Shown: positions 54,196 to 63,632 of the stretch, one piece after another
Layout of the letters: every line of letters begins with the position of its first letter
Position numbering within the stretch: the first letter of the stretch is position 1
Origin: Succinimonas sp045124755
GTDB lineage: Bacteria > Pseudomonadota > Gammaproteobacteria > Enterobacterales > Succinivibrionaceae
Assembly: GCF_045124755.1 (NCBI RefSeq)
Contig: NZ_JBGVMK010000096.1
Length of the DNA stretch: 64,000 nt
Direction: 5' to 3' (one strand)
Position numbers and translations under genes: made by a program
The notes under the pieces: model-generated
The model's database searches: none
What the model was told of the DNA's origin: nothing
Seen by the model: only the letters and a program-made list of their open reading frames with translations

Positions 54196-55227
54196 TTATT
54201 TATCTCCGCCCTTCTCCGCATTCTTGTCTGCGGTTTTGTCTGCTTTCTTATCAGTCTTGCGCTCGGTCTTTTTCTCGGCTTTGCCGCTCTCGTCAGCGGC
54301 TCCCCCTTCCTCGGTGCCGTCTTTGGAAAACACCGGAGTGCCGTCTGCATTGAAATAGGTGGGCATCTTAACGAGATTCTTGTCCATGTTCTTGTGCTTT
54401 ATCTGGACATTCTTGCCGCGGGCCTTGAAGCTCCGGGCCAAATACTCGGCAATGTAGACGCTGCGGTGCTGGCCGCCGGTGCAGCCCACGGCCACGGTGA
54501 GATAGCTGCGGTTGCTGCGCTCCAGAAAGGGCAGCCACTGATTAAGAAAGGCATCCAGCTGCTGCGCAAAAAGCTGCATTTCCGGATACTTCAGAAAGAA
54601 TTTCACCACCGGTTCATCAATGCCGGTAAGATGACGGAGCTCCGGATCCCAGTGAGGATTGGGCAGGAAACGGGCATCAAAAACAAAGTCGGCATCCTTG
54701 GGCACGCCGTGCTTGAAGCCGAAGGACTCGAAAATAATGGAGAGATCCTTGCTCTTTTTGCCCAGGACAAGAGAGGTGATGTTCTCAGAAAGCTGATGGA
54801 TATTGCTCAGGGTGGTGTCCAGCCGGATATCGGCCAGAGCGGACAGGGGATCCAGAAGACGGTGCTCCTCGCGAATAGCCTCCTCCAGACTGAGGTTGTT
54901 CTTGGCCAGAGGATGTAGTCTGCGGGTTTCCTCGTAGCGTCTTACCAGCGCCGCATCATCGGCATCCAGAAATATGCTGGTAATTTCATTCTGGGGATCC
55001 TTTTTGATGCTGTTTATAAAGCGAATGAAGCCGTCGGAACTGGCGGGAAGATTTCTGACATCGATACTGACGGCCAGCATGCTGTGCTTTTCCCGGCTCA
55101 TGTTGATAAGCTCCGGCAGAAAATTTACCGGCAGGTTGTCCACGCAGTAAAAACCCAAATCCTCCAGCACTCGGAGGACGATGGTCTTCCCGGCGCCGCT
55201 TCTGCCGCTGACCAAAAAAAGCTTCAT
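54196..55227 (-). CDS. rapZ: RNase adaptor RapZ
   Basis: RapZ guides RNase E to the small RNA GlmZ and so controls glucosamine-6-phosphate synthesis. The P-loop VSGRSGAGKT at 7-16 and the C-terminal phosphofructokinase-like and RNA-binding segments (AVGCTGGQHRSVYIAEYLA) are intact. I start at 55227 (MKLFLVSG), which has AGGAGAAATCGTTT before it, rather than at the 17-residue-longer frame. The last 30 residues are an unusual Lys/Asp/Ala-rich tail (KTERKTDKKADKTADK) not present in E. coli (284 residues). Confidence 0.93.
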   Translation of the reverse strand: MKLFLVSGRSGAGKTIVLRVLEDLGFYCVDNLPVNFLPELINMSREKHSMLAVSIDVRNLPASSDGFIRFINSIKKDPQNEITSIFLDADDAALVRRYEETRRLHPLAKNNLSLEEAIREEHRLLDPLSALADIRLDTTLSNIHQLSENITSLVLGKKSKDLSIIFESFGFKHGVPKDADFVFDARFLPNPHWDPELRHLTGIDEPVVKFFLKYPEMQLFAQQLDAFLNQWLPFLERSNRSYLTVAVGCTGGQHRSVYIAEYLARSFKARGKNVQIKHKNMDKNLVKMPTYFNADGTPVFSKDGTEEGGAADESGKAEKKTERKTDKKADKTADKNAEKGGDK

Positions 55228-55516
55228 AAACGATTTCTCCTGCTCACTGAAATCCTGTTCGGGATTATACCATAACACTGAAAACGGATACTGCCGGAGA
55301 GCCCCGGAAATCCGGACTCTGAATCGGTTTCCGCATCTCCGGATGAAGCCGGGAACTCTCTTTAGGAAACAGCGCCGACGGATGCAAAGGAGGCGGAGGA
55401 ATTAAAAACGCTAAACAGCAGATGAAATGAGTTCGAAAAGCTGACCGGAACAAAGACTTGCTTTCGTTCCTCACATACAATATAAGCAGTAATGCTGATA
55501 ATGACGGAGCTAAGTT

Positions 55517-55825
55517 ATGTGCGGCGGAGACAGCGATCCCGGTGTTTGCTCCGGGCCTCCGTATAAAGGAGCGGATAAAGACGGCGAGTGTCTTTTTGGG
55601 TGTTTGTTCGGAGTCCCGGCATATTTTCTGCTGGGGTGCTGCATAATTGCTTTATTGCAGGCAGCATGTCCGCTGAGAGAGGTTGAGAACACGTGGCTTG
55701 CTATGTGTTACGCTGTATTTGACATATCGCTTTTCCTTCTTTATTGGACAAAGTCATGGTACGCCTGGATATTTAAAAAAATCTGGAAAATGGGCATGTT
55801 CCATTTTACCCTATGTGTAGTTTAA
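55517..55825 (+). CDS. Small Cys-rich membrane protein
   Basis: The 102-residue protein has about eight Cys, several of them in the first 50 residues, then two hydrophobic segments (CLFGVPAYFLLGCCIIALL and YAVFDISLFLLYW). GGAG lies 7 nt before the ATG. It is a plus-strand gene between rapZ and the mobile element. No family is recognised. Because the helicase gene downstream of the element is broken, this region may include cargo brought in or rearranged by it. Confidence 0.5.
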   Translation: MCGGDSDPGVCSGPPYKGADKDGECLFGCLFGVPAYFLLGCCIIALLQAACPLREVENTWLAMCYAVFDISLFLLYWTKSWYAWIFKKIWKMGMFHFTLCVV

Positions 55826-55942
55826 TGGCTAAAAACCTGAATTTTGAGAATAAGGGGGCCGCCCCCTTCCAATGAGGAGGTTCGGGAAACTTAACTATTC
55901 AACCCTACAATACCGCGTGTAGGGTTGTTTATTTTAAGTTAA

Positions 55943-57712
55943 TTATGCGGCTTTCTTTTGACCAAAGAGAATTTCCAGAAAGCTTCTCGAATCACCTGTC
56001 AGTCTTGACAAAGGCGATGTTCCGGAGAACTTCGTCTTTGATGTTCGCCGCACCTTCTTCGTATTGAAGTACAGGCACAGCAGATCAGCCTGATCCTGAT
56101 TCATACCTCTGAAATCATTGATTCCGGCACGAATTCTGGAGTTGATGCTTTCAATGAGGCTGGAAGCCCTGTGGGACTGATCTCTGAGTCTGAGAGCTGC
56201 CGCTGCTATTTCGTCCCATTTGTCAGGAATATCCTCAGGCATAACAGTCCAGCTTTCCGGATCGTACAGTACCTTTTCAAGGCGTCGTATCAGCTTTTTG
56301 GTATGCCAGGATCCTTCATGATAGGCCGTCAGATTGTATGCAAGGCTGAGCAGTTCCGGACTGCAGCCTAATTTCTCTGCTTCTCTGTCAAACTTGCGTG
56401 ACAGTTCCGTCAGAAAGGATGTCGCATGAGGCAATCTCTTTTCCAGACGCGAAGCGGCCACGTTAAGGTGCCAGATCTTTGGGATAAGAGCTTTGTTCGT
56501 CTTATTGTCAGCCATAGTCCGGAGTTCCCTGATCAGCCATTTAAGCAGACTGGCCGTTACAAATGCGGAATAACCGGTAAAGTCCAGAAGATGCCGGGCC
56601 ATCTGGCAGATGTACTCCACGGTGTCATGAATCACCAGAATGGCATTGATCTTATTGAGCATCTCAAGAAACTTCTCAGCAGTCTGCTTATGGCATTTTC
56701 CAGGGTACTCGCCTGTTTTAATTTCCTTTATTATCTCCGGAGTAATCCTCCTGACTCCTTCAGGATAGAGGCTTCGTTCAAGTCTCAGGTACTCGTGCAG
56801 ATACTTCTCGCAGGAGCGCATTACTACTGACAGCTCACGTCCGAATTCTCGCAGAATATGAAAGACGTCAATCTGCTGAACAATGTCCGGAAAGGCTGCC
56901 TTGATTCCGCTCATGAGCCCCTTGCCGGCATCGTTGATGGTAACCTCGGGATTGAGCTTCTGACTGTCGCGAAGAGATGACAGATGCTCCTTCCAGGAAG
57001 CTCCGGAAGCATCATTTGCAATCTTAAACAGGTAGATGTAGTGAGTCTTGATGTCCGCTCCGCCGAATATCGGCTGGCCGCAGGCGTATATTTCGTCATG
57101 GACTCCGGTTTCTATCCCGGACAGATCAACCTGGCTCAGCGCCTGCGCGGCTTTCATTGCGTACTTATGGCGAATATTGCTGACCCGGCTGTCCGAGATG
57201 TTGTAATTAAAGACCTGCGAGAAATATTCCTCCACATCCTGCCCTGATGCCTGACATATCGTGGTGAGAGAAATAACCATCTTCTCCACGGTATCACGAT
57301 CGAGAAAAAACACCGGATGATCACATTGGACATCAAGCATGGCCATGAGCTCCCAGTACTTCTCTGTCTTATTCCGAAGGCTGTATACATACTGCGGGGT
57401 ACATCCAAATTTCCTGGCAATATCATCTGCCGAAATCAATTTTGATTGCAGCAGCGCGGCCATGGTTACGCGGTCTTTCAGGGAGAATCTTCTTCCGCCA
57501 AAGTTAAACCCGGCAATATCGGAAACAACAGATACATCAGAGCCGTTTCCGGAGTCGTTGGCAGCAGCGGGAAGCTGAACTTCCGGGCTTACACAGAAAG
57601 GCACGGACAGATCCGCAGCTGATACAGAATCATCGGAAAACCGCAAGGAATAAACCCCCGGTTTGGAATCAATAGATTCCGTGCGGGGAATAGCGTTACA
57701 ATGTTCAGGCAT
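55943..57712 (-). CDS. DDE-superfamily transposase
   Basis: The 589-residue protein has an N-terminal helix-turn-helix-like part (SADDIARKFGCTPQYVYSLR), then an RNase H-like core: the first Asp or Glu in GVHDEIYACGQPIFGGAD, the second in VTINDAGKGLMSGIKAAFPD with QIDVFHILREFGRE, and a late Glu in SSLIESINSRIRAGINDFRG. That last motif is typical of several transposase groups with an IEN/VEN-type signature. The exact IS family is unclear. A long antisense frame in this gene is a shadow. Confidence 0.8.
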   Translation of the reverse strand: MPEHCNAIPRTESIDSKPGVYSLRFSDDSVSAADLSVPFCVSPEVQLPAAANDSGNGSDVSVVSDIAGFNFGGRRFSLKDRVTMAALLQSKLISADDIARKFGCTPQYVYSLRNKTEKYWELMAMLDVQCDHPVFFLDRDTVEKMVISLTTICQASGQDVEEYFSQVFNYNISDSRVSNIRHKYAMKAAQALSQVDLSGIETGVHDEIYACGQPIFGGADIKTHYIYLFKIANDASGASWKEHLSSLRDSQKLNPEVTINDAGKGLMSGIKAAFPDIVQQIDVFHILREFGRELSVVMRSCEKYLHEYLRLERSLYPEGVRRITPEIIKEIKTGEYPGKCHKQTAEKFLEMLNKINAILVIHDTVEYICQMARHLLDFTGYSAFVTASLLKWLIRELRTMADNKTNKALIPKIWHLNVAASRLEKRLPHATSFLTELSRKFDREAEKLGCSPELLSLAYNLTAYHEGSWHTKKLIRRLEKVLYDPESWTVMPEDIPDKWDEIAAAALRLRDQSHRASSLIESINSRIRAGINDFRGMNQDQADLLCLYFNTKKVRRTSKTKFSGTSPLSRLTGDSRSFLEILFGQKKAA

Positions 57713-57905
57713 GCTTGAATCTCCTGCATGGTAAGTTGATGAACAGGTGCATTAATGTTTGTTTATGGGAATCTACAAAGTGATTAATGCAACACTGTAT
57801 TATATTACTACAAAACAGCCGTTTTGTCCAGTATTTTCAAGCATTGCAGCACATTTTTTAGTGTTTTTGTAGGGGATATTAAGTACGGTTTTTGGGGAGG
57901 TTATG

Positions 57906-58277
57906 ATGGTCAGCACGGTCTACCAGACAAACAAGAAAACCGGGGTGGTTCATGCGTATTCATCCGAATCCTACAGGGATCCTGTTACCAAAAAACCCAG
58001 AACTCGCAGAACCTATCTGGGGCGGGTTGATCCTGTCACAAAGATGATTGTCCCGAAAGCAGCTCCGGGATCCCGCAACCGTACAAAACTGAGTGTTACC
58101 CAGTCAGATGAACTGAAGCTTCCGCCGGAAATCTCGGGACTGATTGCCGAACAGACAAAGGCAATTTCTGAAATGAGAGAGGAGCTTGATCTTCTCAAAG
58201 CCAAGAACAGGGAGATGGCTGTACTGGTGAAGAAGCTGAACGAAGTGTCTGAAAAGATGCTGAAAGTTTTAGACTAA
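57906..58277 (+). CDS. Small coiled-coil protein beside the transposase
   Basis: The protein of about 123 residues is a paralogue of 6256-6615. The N-terminal block repeats VYQTNKKTGVVHAYSS, YRDPVTKKPRTRRTYLG and RVDPVTKMIVPKA. The C-terminus is a heptad coiled coil (EMREELDLLKAKNREMAVLV). GGGGAGGTT precedes two adjacent ATGs; the second (57906) has the better spacing. It is divergently transcribed from the transposase across about 190 bp, so the two may be regulated together. I infer an accessory or regulatory protein of the element. Confidence 0.65.
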   Translation: MVSTVYQTNKKTGVVHAYSSESYRDPVTKKPRTRRTYLGRVDPVTKMIVPKAAPGSRNRTKLSVTQSDELKLPPEISGLIAEQTKAISEMREELDLLKAKNREMAVLVKKLNEVSEKMLKVLD

Positions 58278-58306
58278 CAAGCGGGTCTATAGTATTACCT
58301 ACAAAA

Positions 58307-59524
58307 CTAGGCTTCCCAAAACCGGATCGAGGGGGTTTTTCCGGTTTTTGGGGAATTTTTTAAACTGGCATGTGGAACATGTCCTTTTTTCAGATCTAAA
58401 ACGGTGACATTGTCCTGATTAACCTCTCTGAGAGCATCAGAATAATCTGACCACACTTTTGAGAAATTATCCTTTTTCACAGTGTTGTTATTCATCAGAA
58501 AATATACAACCTGCAAGAACTCCTTGTAATACTCATCCGGAGTATTACCATCTGCAATTTCGTCCATCGTTGAATACAGCTTATAAGGAGTAGCAGATAG
58601 GAGGAGAACCTTAAATCCCACTGTGCCAAAGTTATCGGGGTCAAAGAACTTATTAGCAAGCATATTGAGTTCAGTTTTCTGAGGTTCTGTGTTTATCAAA
58701 TTCCTGAATCTTTGGAATTCATCCATGATAACAAGATCCGGCTGAAGCTGTTTCATACTTATTTCTGCAAACATTTGGCGAAGTTGTTGCAGCACGTCAC
58801 TATCAGAAACCCCGTTATCACTCTTTTCGACGTGATTTATAAGAACATCGATTTTTTTGCTATGGGATTCTTCTATCTTTTTGATAACACTATCGGGATA
58901 CCCGATTCCTTTGTTGTACAGTTTTGTAACCCGCTCATCATATTTCTCAACACATCCTTGCCACCCATTCACGTCCTGAGAAAGAAATTGAGATATTTTT
59001 TCCTTATATGAATCCAATACAGGTATTCTTTTCAGAATGGCATACATCAGTGCTCGTTCTTCCTTTGTGCCACGTCCGTTTGTCATGCTGAAAGATGTGC
59101 TCGGCGTTAATGGAATCAGCTGGGCATAAGAATTATGTTCTTGGGCATGATCCTCCTGCTGAGCAATTTTCAGATGTTGCATGGAAAGCCTTGTATCGCT
59201 GCTATTTTCGTGAGATTCATTACTGGTGTTAAAAACATCAAGTTTCCGGATATTCTGACGTGCTATAACCTGATTTGAACATATGTAGACAATCTTGAAG
59301 ATGTCATTATTTTTCTCATAATGAATTATTGCCGTCTTCGCTATTGCTCCTCTGGCAATCAAGGTTTTTCCCAGACCTACTTCATCGGCAACAAGAATTC
59401 GGTTTTGCCCATTACGAAAAAGCTTATCAATTCTTTCAACAGTTGCGCATTGAAAGTCTTTAAGCTGAGCCATTGTCTTCTCTTCTTTTTCCCGAAGCGC
59501 CCGAAGAGTTTTTTCCAAGTCCAT
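58307..59524 (-). pseudogene. Truncated SNF2-type helicase of a defence-like operon
   Basis: The 405-residue frame has helicase superfamily 2 features: Q-motif-like LKDFQ, Walker A ADEVGLGKT (46-54), Walker B-type DEFQRF and motif III LLLSATPYK, with TMDEIADGN after it. The second RecA domain with motifs IV-VI is missing. The last 20 or so residues (KTGKTPSIRFWEA) read into the mobile element's terminator hairpin, so the original gene was probably about twice this size. It is the last gene of the operon, 12 bp after the PLD gene. Whether the fragment is active is doubtful. Confidence 0.75.
58312..58361 (+). terminator. Terminator of the small coiled-coil gene
   Basis: TTCCCAAAACCGGA pairs with TCCGGTTTTTGGGGAA (two single-base bulges) and is followed by a T-tract. 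It ends the plus-strand ORF and overlaps the broken end of the minus-strand helicase frame, marking the element's right junction. Confidence 0.7.
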
Positions 59525-59536
59525 GGGTTACACCTG

Positions 59537-61453
59537 TTATATTCCAAGAGTATCGCGAAAAACTTTGTACATTTCCCTGAATTCTGGCGGGATAATTGCT
59601 TCTTCCTGTATTGCCTTCGTAATGTACTGGATTTCGGTCAGTTTGTCCGGGTTCGCGACAGAGGCTTTCAGCATTTTTTCATACACAGCGGGCATTGTGG
59701 TATTCAGTTCATGTTCACCAGTTGCTCCGGATGCTTTTTTATTTTCCAGGTACGTCTGAACATAATCATCCCCTAGAATAAAGGCAATGTATTCGATAAA
59801 CTGATTCTTTGTTTTAATCACGTTCTTGATTATTTCAGCTTCTCTTCCCTCTGGGATTCCTTCAGTAGGAATCATGATGACACGTTCCAAAGTGCAATCA
59901 TCAATAGTGGCTGACACAACGTAAAATTCAGAAAGCTGCAGCTTGTCCATTTCCTTGAAAGACATCTCAGGCAATAGCGGGCTGTCCTTTTTGCTTCTAA
60001 GCGGCCTTATCAGGATCCCATCGACAGTCCCATCAATGTCAGCAATATCAGCTGTCATGTGAACATCGTACTTACCGTCTGATTCTGCCGCTTTGGCGGT
60101 CATTTTTATCCGGCAAACCATTTTTATCTTTTGTTCAATATCGTCCTGAACAGTTGTGCTTTCTGTTTCATAGACATTTTCCGGATCAACTTTTTCAAAC
60201 GGATTTTTCTTGCTTTCCCGATCCTCCCCCATAATGTCATCCAGAAACGTCTTTCCATTGAGGGTTTTGCCATTAAGGATTCTGTGTTTTGGTTTTGGTC
60301 GGAGCCGTAACATCATCTCCACGTTAGAATGAATGGCTGCATGAGAGGCATTCATTGAACCAAGGAACAAATCTGTAATATGATTTTTCATTCGCACATA
60401 TATTTTTGCGTGAATATCCTGCGTAAACGTGTCATTGTCTTGTGGCTCTTTGTTGTCATTATTTTTTGCAGCATCTGTATCAAGATTCTTGTTTATTGCG
60501 CTATGTTTCTGTGTTTCGCCGTCTGATACCGCGCTCTCCCCGTCAATGATCTTATCTTTCATAACGTAAACATCGAAATGAGATGCCTTCCCGCCTTTTA
60601 TCTTTGAAAGCTCTGATCTTCGTGTAATCAGTGTTCTTGTCGTCTCAGTCAGTGTTTTCCTGGCATCATTAAACTCTTCGATAACACTTCCGGAAAGGAA
60701 CGGAGACATTATTACCAGTTCGTGAAAATTTTCCTTAAACAGCCAGTGTGAATCCATATTCACGCTGCCTGTTCCGATACCAATAGGCAGGATCTCACAT
60801 TCAGCAAAAGCGGATCCCGAAGAGAGGCTTACTTTTGAAATTGCCTCGATCATATAATTTAGATTTTCGTTTTGTCTGTTATATCCCTTAAGATCATTAT
60901 TAAGCTGCTTATGCAAAAAGTTCAGGAAATACACTAAGGGCTGCGTATTGACATTACCAGAAGATGATAAATCCCCGTCCAGTGCGCAGGCTATATCCCA
61001 GCTGTGATCAAAGGTCATGTTTCGGCTCATGACTATGAATCTATATCGTTTTTCACCTGTTTTTTCATTGCTGTATTCCAGAATCCATGTTTTAGGATGG
61101 AAAGCCGGATATCGATTTATATTCTCGTCGTACTGAAGTTTTACTGGTGCCACCATCTTTTCGAGAATAAGGCAGAGCTCATTGGCCTTTGCAGGCTGCT
61201 TGATCTTTCCGGCTTCGCAGAATACAACGATTCTGTCTGAAATCTTCTGAAGCGCTCTCAGCATGCCCAGTGGATTGTCTATAAATTCGCTGTCAGTATC
61301 TTCTTTCAATCCCAATGCTATGGACACAGCTGCAAGAGTTTCTAAATCAAGTGAATATGTGGTTCCCACAGCATGTTCAAGCCGGAATCCTATTGGCGGT
61401 ATGAGGGCTTCGCCGTAATTAATGCGATCCTTTGCCGAAGTAGGTTTGAACAT
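59537..61453 (-). CDS. Phospholipase D-family nuclease-like protein
   Basis: The 638-residue protein shows two HKD-type motifs: H119-P-K121 with SRN at about 143-145, and H348-A-K350 with GSMNASHAA (S366, N368). This is the pattern of PLD-superfamily nucleases found in defence systems. The linker and the C-terminal 250 residues (about 380-638) contain no further domain I can name. Start Met 61453 has GGAGG 8 nt upstream; the Met six codons earlier would lie before it. It overlaps the DUF6361-like gene by 35 bp, so the operon is tightly coupled. Confidence 0.85.
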   Translation of the reverse strand: MFKPTSAKDRINYGEALIPPIGFRLEHAVGTTYSLDLETLAAVSIALGLKEDTDSEFIDNPLGMLRALQKISDRIVVFCEAGKIKQPAKANELCLILEKMVAPVKLQYDENINRYPAFHPKTWILEYSNEKTGEKRYRFIVMSRNMTFDHSWDIACALDGDLSSSGNVNTQPLVYFLNFLHKQLNNDLKGYNRQNENLNYMIEAISKVSLSSGSAFAECEILPIGIGTGSVNMDSHWLFKENFHELVIMSPFLSGSVIEEFNDARKTLTETTRTLITRRSELSKIKGGKASHFDVYVMKDKIIDGESAVSDGETQKHSAINKNLDTDAAKNNDNKEPQDNDTFTQDIHAKIYVRMKNHITDLFLGSMNASHAAIHSNVEMMLRLRPKPKHRILNGKTLNGKTFLDDIMGEDRESKKNPFEKVDPENVYETESTTVQDDIEQKIKMVCRIKMTAKAAESDGKYDVHMTADIADIDGTVDGILIRPLRSKKDSPLLPEMSFKEMDKLQLSEFYVVSATIDDCTLERVIMIPTEGIPEGREAEIIKNVIKTKNQFIEYIAFILGDDYVQTYLENKKASGATGEHELNTTMPAVYEKMLKASVANPDKLTEIQYITKAIQEEAIIPPEFREMYKVFRDTLGI

Positions 61454-62651
61454 CTTGTACCGCCTCCGCATTCTTTATATCCTGGATGATTCGCTTTGCT
61501 GGGGTATATCTGTAGTCAAAGATATCAATGCCGATCCAGTCGTTTTCTTCCTTGTATTCGCCTGCATGTAATGTTTTAGCCCTCTTTTCTTCCTTTATAT
61601 CTTTTTCCCTTTTTTTAATTAAGCAATCCACTTTGTCAATGTCATCATCTTGAATTGCCGACTGGACATCATGCAAAAATTTATTCAGAAGAGAGTTCCT
61701 AATGGGAAATCTGTTGAAGATGTCCTCCAGATTCACTGTGCTTAAACGTTTAAGATCGTTCTTCAGAAGTTCCCATTTCTCATTTACATAGTCGTTCTGC
61801 CCGTCAAATACGATCCAGTTGTATCTTGTGGTGATAATTGATACCAGATTATTAAAATCATTAGCGAGATCCATCATATCTCGCATATTAGGATCTTTTA
61901 CGGAGTCTTTGATCCCTTCTGAAAGCGCTTTAAAGGAATCATATTTGTTCAGTGAAATATTGTGGCTCTTCAGGATGAATGCTAACAAGCTGCTGTTCTG
62001 ATTACGAATAATCTGCGATTTTAAGAATTTTGCCTCTTCAGGCAGCAATTCTATGGTTAGATTATCTCTCCAGTTGGGGCGATAGGTATCGCAATTCCAA
62101 AAATGAAATGACGTGATATCGCCGGCATCGATATCATCTTTTTCATTTTCTTCAGCGTCTATTTCTCTGTTACCATATTCCTTTGCCTTTTTTCGAGCCT
62201 TTTGATTGATAATCAGATCAATGTATTTTTTTACTGAGAGATCTTCCTTAAAGATTTTGAACTGTTTAATACCGTTCCAGTAGATATTGGAAGGAGCTCT
62301 GAGTACCCAGGAGTCTTCATCAAGGCTGCGGCCGATGACACCGTCACTGGTCGTCCTTTTCATCATAATATTTCTGCATTCGCGTTCTTCTTCCTTAATC
62401 CTATTAAGGATAGTGTTCAGATTATTACCATATTTACCGGTTTCGGCCTCCATAAGGACATATGGAACAATAAGAAAATATTTTGCCCGGGTCTGTACAG
62501 TTGATGTTCCCGGAAAAAAATAATCAGCAAAAGCGTCACGGACTGTTCCTAATCCCAATTCGTCTACAGCCCCAGACTCATCTAAGAGATGAATCACGTT
62601 GAGAACTTTGTCTCTGTCAGCTTTTGAAAAATCTATCCAGCCCAACCGCAT
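61419..62651 (-). CDS. DUF6361-like protein
   Basis: The 410-residue protein opens MRLGWIDFSKADRDKVLNVI and has LGTVRDAFADYFFPGTS and RAKYFLIVPY, the conserved text of the DUF6361 family as I remember it. The family's function is unknown. In defence-like loci it is the first gene of an operon with a PLD protein and a helicase, as here. I start at 62651 with AGGA 7 nt before; a GTG two codons upstream is also possible. No catalytic motif is obvious. The 450-bp region before it (62652-63107) holds no gene, only the SUKH gene terminator. Confidence 0.7.
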   Translation of the reverse strand: MRLGWIDFSKADRDKVLNVIHLLDESGAVDELGLGTVRDAFADYFFPGTSTVQTRAKYFLIVPYVLMEAETGKYGNNLNTILNRIKEEERECRNIMMKRTTSDGVIGRSLDEDSWVLRAPSNIYWNGIKQFKIFKEDLSVKKYIDLIINQKARKKAKEYGNREIDAEENEKDDIDAGDITSFHFWNCDTYRPNWRDNLTIELLPEEAKFLKSQIIRNQNSSLLAFILKSHNISLNKYDSFKALSEGIKDSVKDPNMRDMMDLANDFNNLVSIITTRYNWIVFDGQNDYVNEKWELLKNDLKRLSTVNLEDIFNRFPIRNSLLNKFLHDVQSAIQDDDIDKVDCLIKKREKDIKEEKRAKTLHAGEYKEENDWIGIDIFDYRYTPAKRIIQDIKNAEAVQDVQTYFGKGSH

Positions 62652-62995
62652 AGACACTTCCTATATTTTCTTAATTTATCTGCGGAAATCGAAAATGTAG
62701 TTCCATAAAGGAGTTACGCCAAGTAATTATAATCGGATTTTAACCGGATATCTGGTACTAATTTTCGAGTTTGTGCAAAAATTCTTTTTTCAGTGTTGAT
62801 TACCGTTTATGTGGTTATTGTGCATAAGTCCTTATCTGCATTTATAACCTATCATTTTAACTTTGATCATTGCTTGTGTTCCGGAAAACTTGCCTATATT
62901 GATACTCGCCAGCAGTCAGAATGGAACGCATGCTGGCTTTTCTGCCGGACAGGAAGAAATGCGCAGCAGGGATGCGGAATGGCGAGTCTTGGAGC

Positions 62996-63022
62996 AGAAA
63001 AAGCCGCCTTCGGAAGCGGCTA
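62996..63022 (-). terminator. Terminator of the toxin/immunity operon
   Basis: On the minus strand AGCCGC and GCGGCT form a stem around an eight-base loop, followed by TTTTTC. It lies about 90 bp after the SUKH stop codon. Confidence 0.7.
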
Positions 63023-63107
63023 ATATCCATTTCAGTCATGATTCCCAGGATACCGGATATCGAACCGCTCACAGTCCCAGAAACAGCCAATGGAATTCCG
63101 CGTCTGA

Positions 63108-63611
63108 TTAATGGCCTTGAGCGTTTTGTTCTGCGGCAAAATTCCTCCAGTATTCAACTTCGGCATTCATAAATTCCCAGAAGTTATCGGCAATTTTTTT
63201 CATGGTGCCTTTGGGGCCGAAAGCATTGCAGGAATAGACAAATCCGGTGACGCTGCTTTGAATAAATATAGGAAGGTCGGGTTCGAAACTGCCGATACAG
63301 TAGCAGTCCTGAGGAAAATCAAGATCCAGCTCCTTGCTGTTATCATGATGAATAACAGTCATTTCTGCCGTGTTTTTCAGATTGTATTCAACATAGCTGT
63401 CTCCTTGGACTGCAAAAGAACGATAATGCTTCACAAACTCCCGGTAGTCCTTAAAAAGAGGAGTTCCCATAATCTCTTCCATTTCACGGATTTCCTCTTC
63501 GGTATGGCCGTTATCAGTCCTGGCACGAAAAACAACATCAATATCATTAGGTTTGGTGCTTAACATGATTTCCCTGAGGGTGTTTTCCAGCTCTTCGTAT
63601 GTTGTGATCAT
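63108..63611 (-). CDS. SUKH (SMI1/KNR4) family immunity protein
   Basis: The 167-residue protein matches the SUKH superfamily: it begins with the TEEEIREMEEIMGTPLFKDY segment near residues 36-55, then REFVKHYRS, a beta-rich middle and CIGSFEPDLPIFIQSSVTG. SUKH proteins neutralise nuclease toxins of polymorphic toxin systems. AAGGAGATCAAT precedes the ATG, a strong ribosome site. It lies 21 bp after the toxin gene's stop codon, in the usual toxin-then-immunity order. Confidence 0.85.
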   Translation of the reverse strand: MITTYEELENTLREIMLSTKPNDIDVVFRARTDNGHTEEEIREMEEIMGTPLFKDYREFVKHYRSFAVQGDSYVEYNLKNTAEMTVIHHDNSKELDLDFPQDCYCIGSFEPDLPIFIQSSVTGFVYSCNAFGPKGTMKKIADNFWEFMNAEVEYWRNFAAEQNAQGH

Positions 63612-63632
63612 ATTGATCTCCTTTTAACAAGG

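Larger units (their letters stand above)
55900..58361. mobile_element. Insertion sequence with DDE transposase and divergent coiled-coil ORF
   Basis: The region holds a transposase on the minus strand and a small coiled-coil ORF on the plus strand. The left side starts with the hairpin CAACCCTACA...TGTAGGGTTG (55900-55927). TATT(A)CTACAAAAC-like sequences occur near 57801 and 58293, and the right side ends in the terminator hairpin. I could not identify clean terminal inverted repeats or a target duplication, so the exact limits are approximate. The right end abuts a truncated helicase gene, which marks the element as the probable cause of the truncation. Confidence 0.55.

Noticed and set aside
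55852..55868. AAGGGGGC-C-GCCCCCTT palindrome as a terminator
   Set aside because: A one-base spacer leaves no stable loop and no T-tract follows; at most it is an element end.
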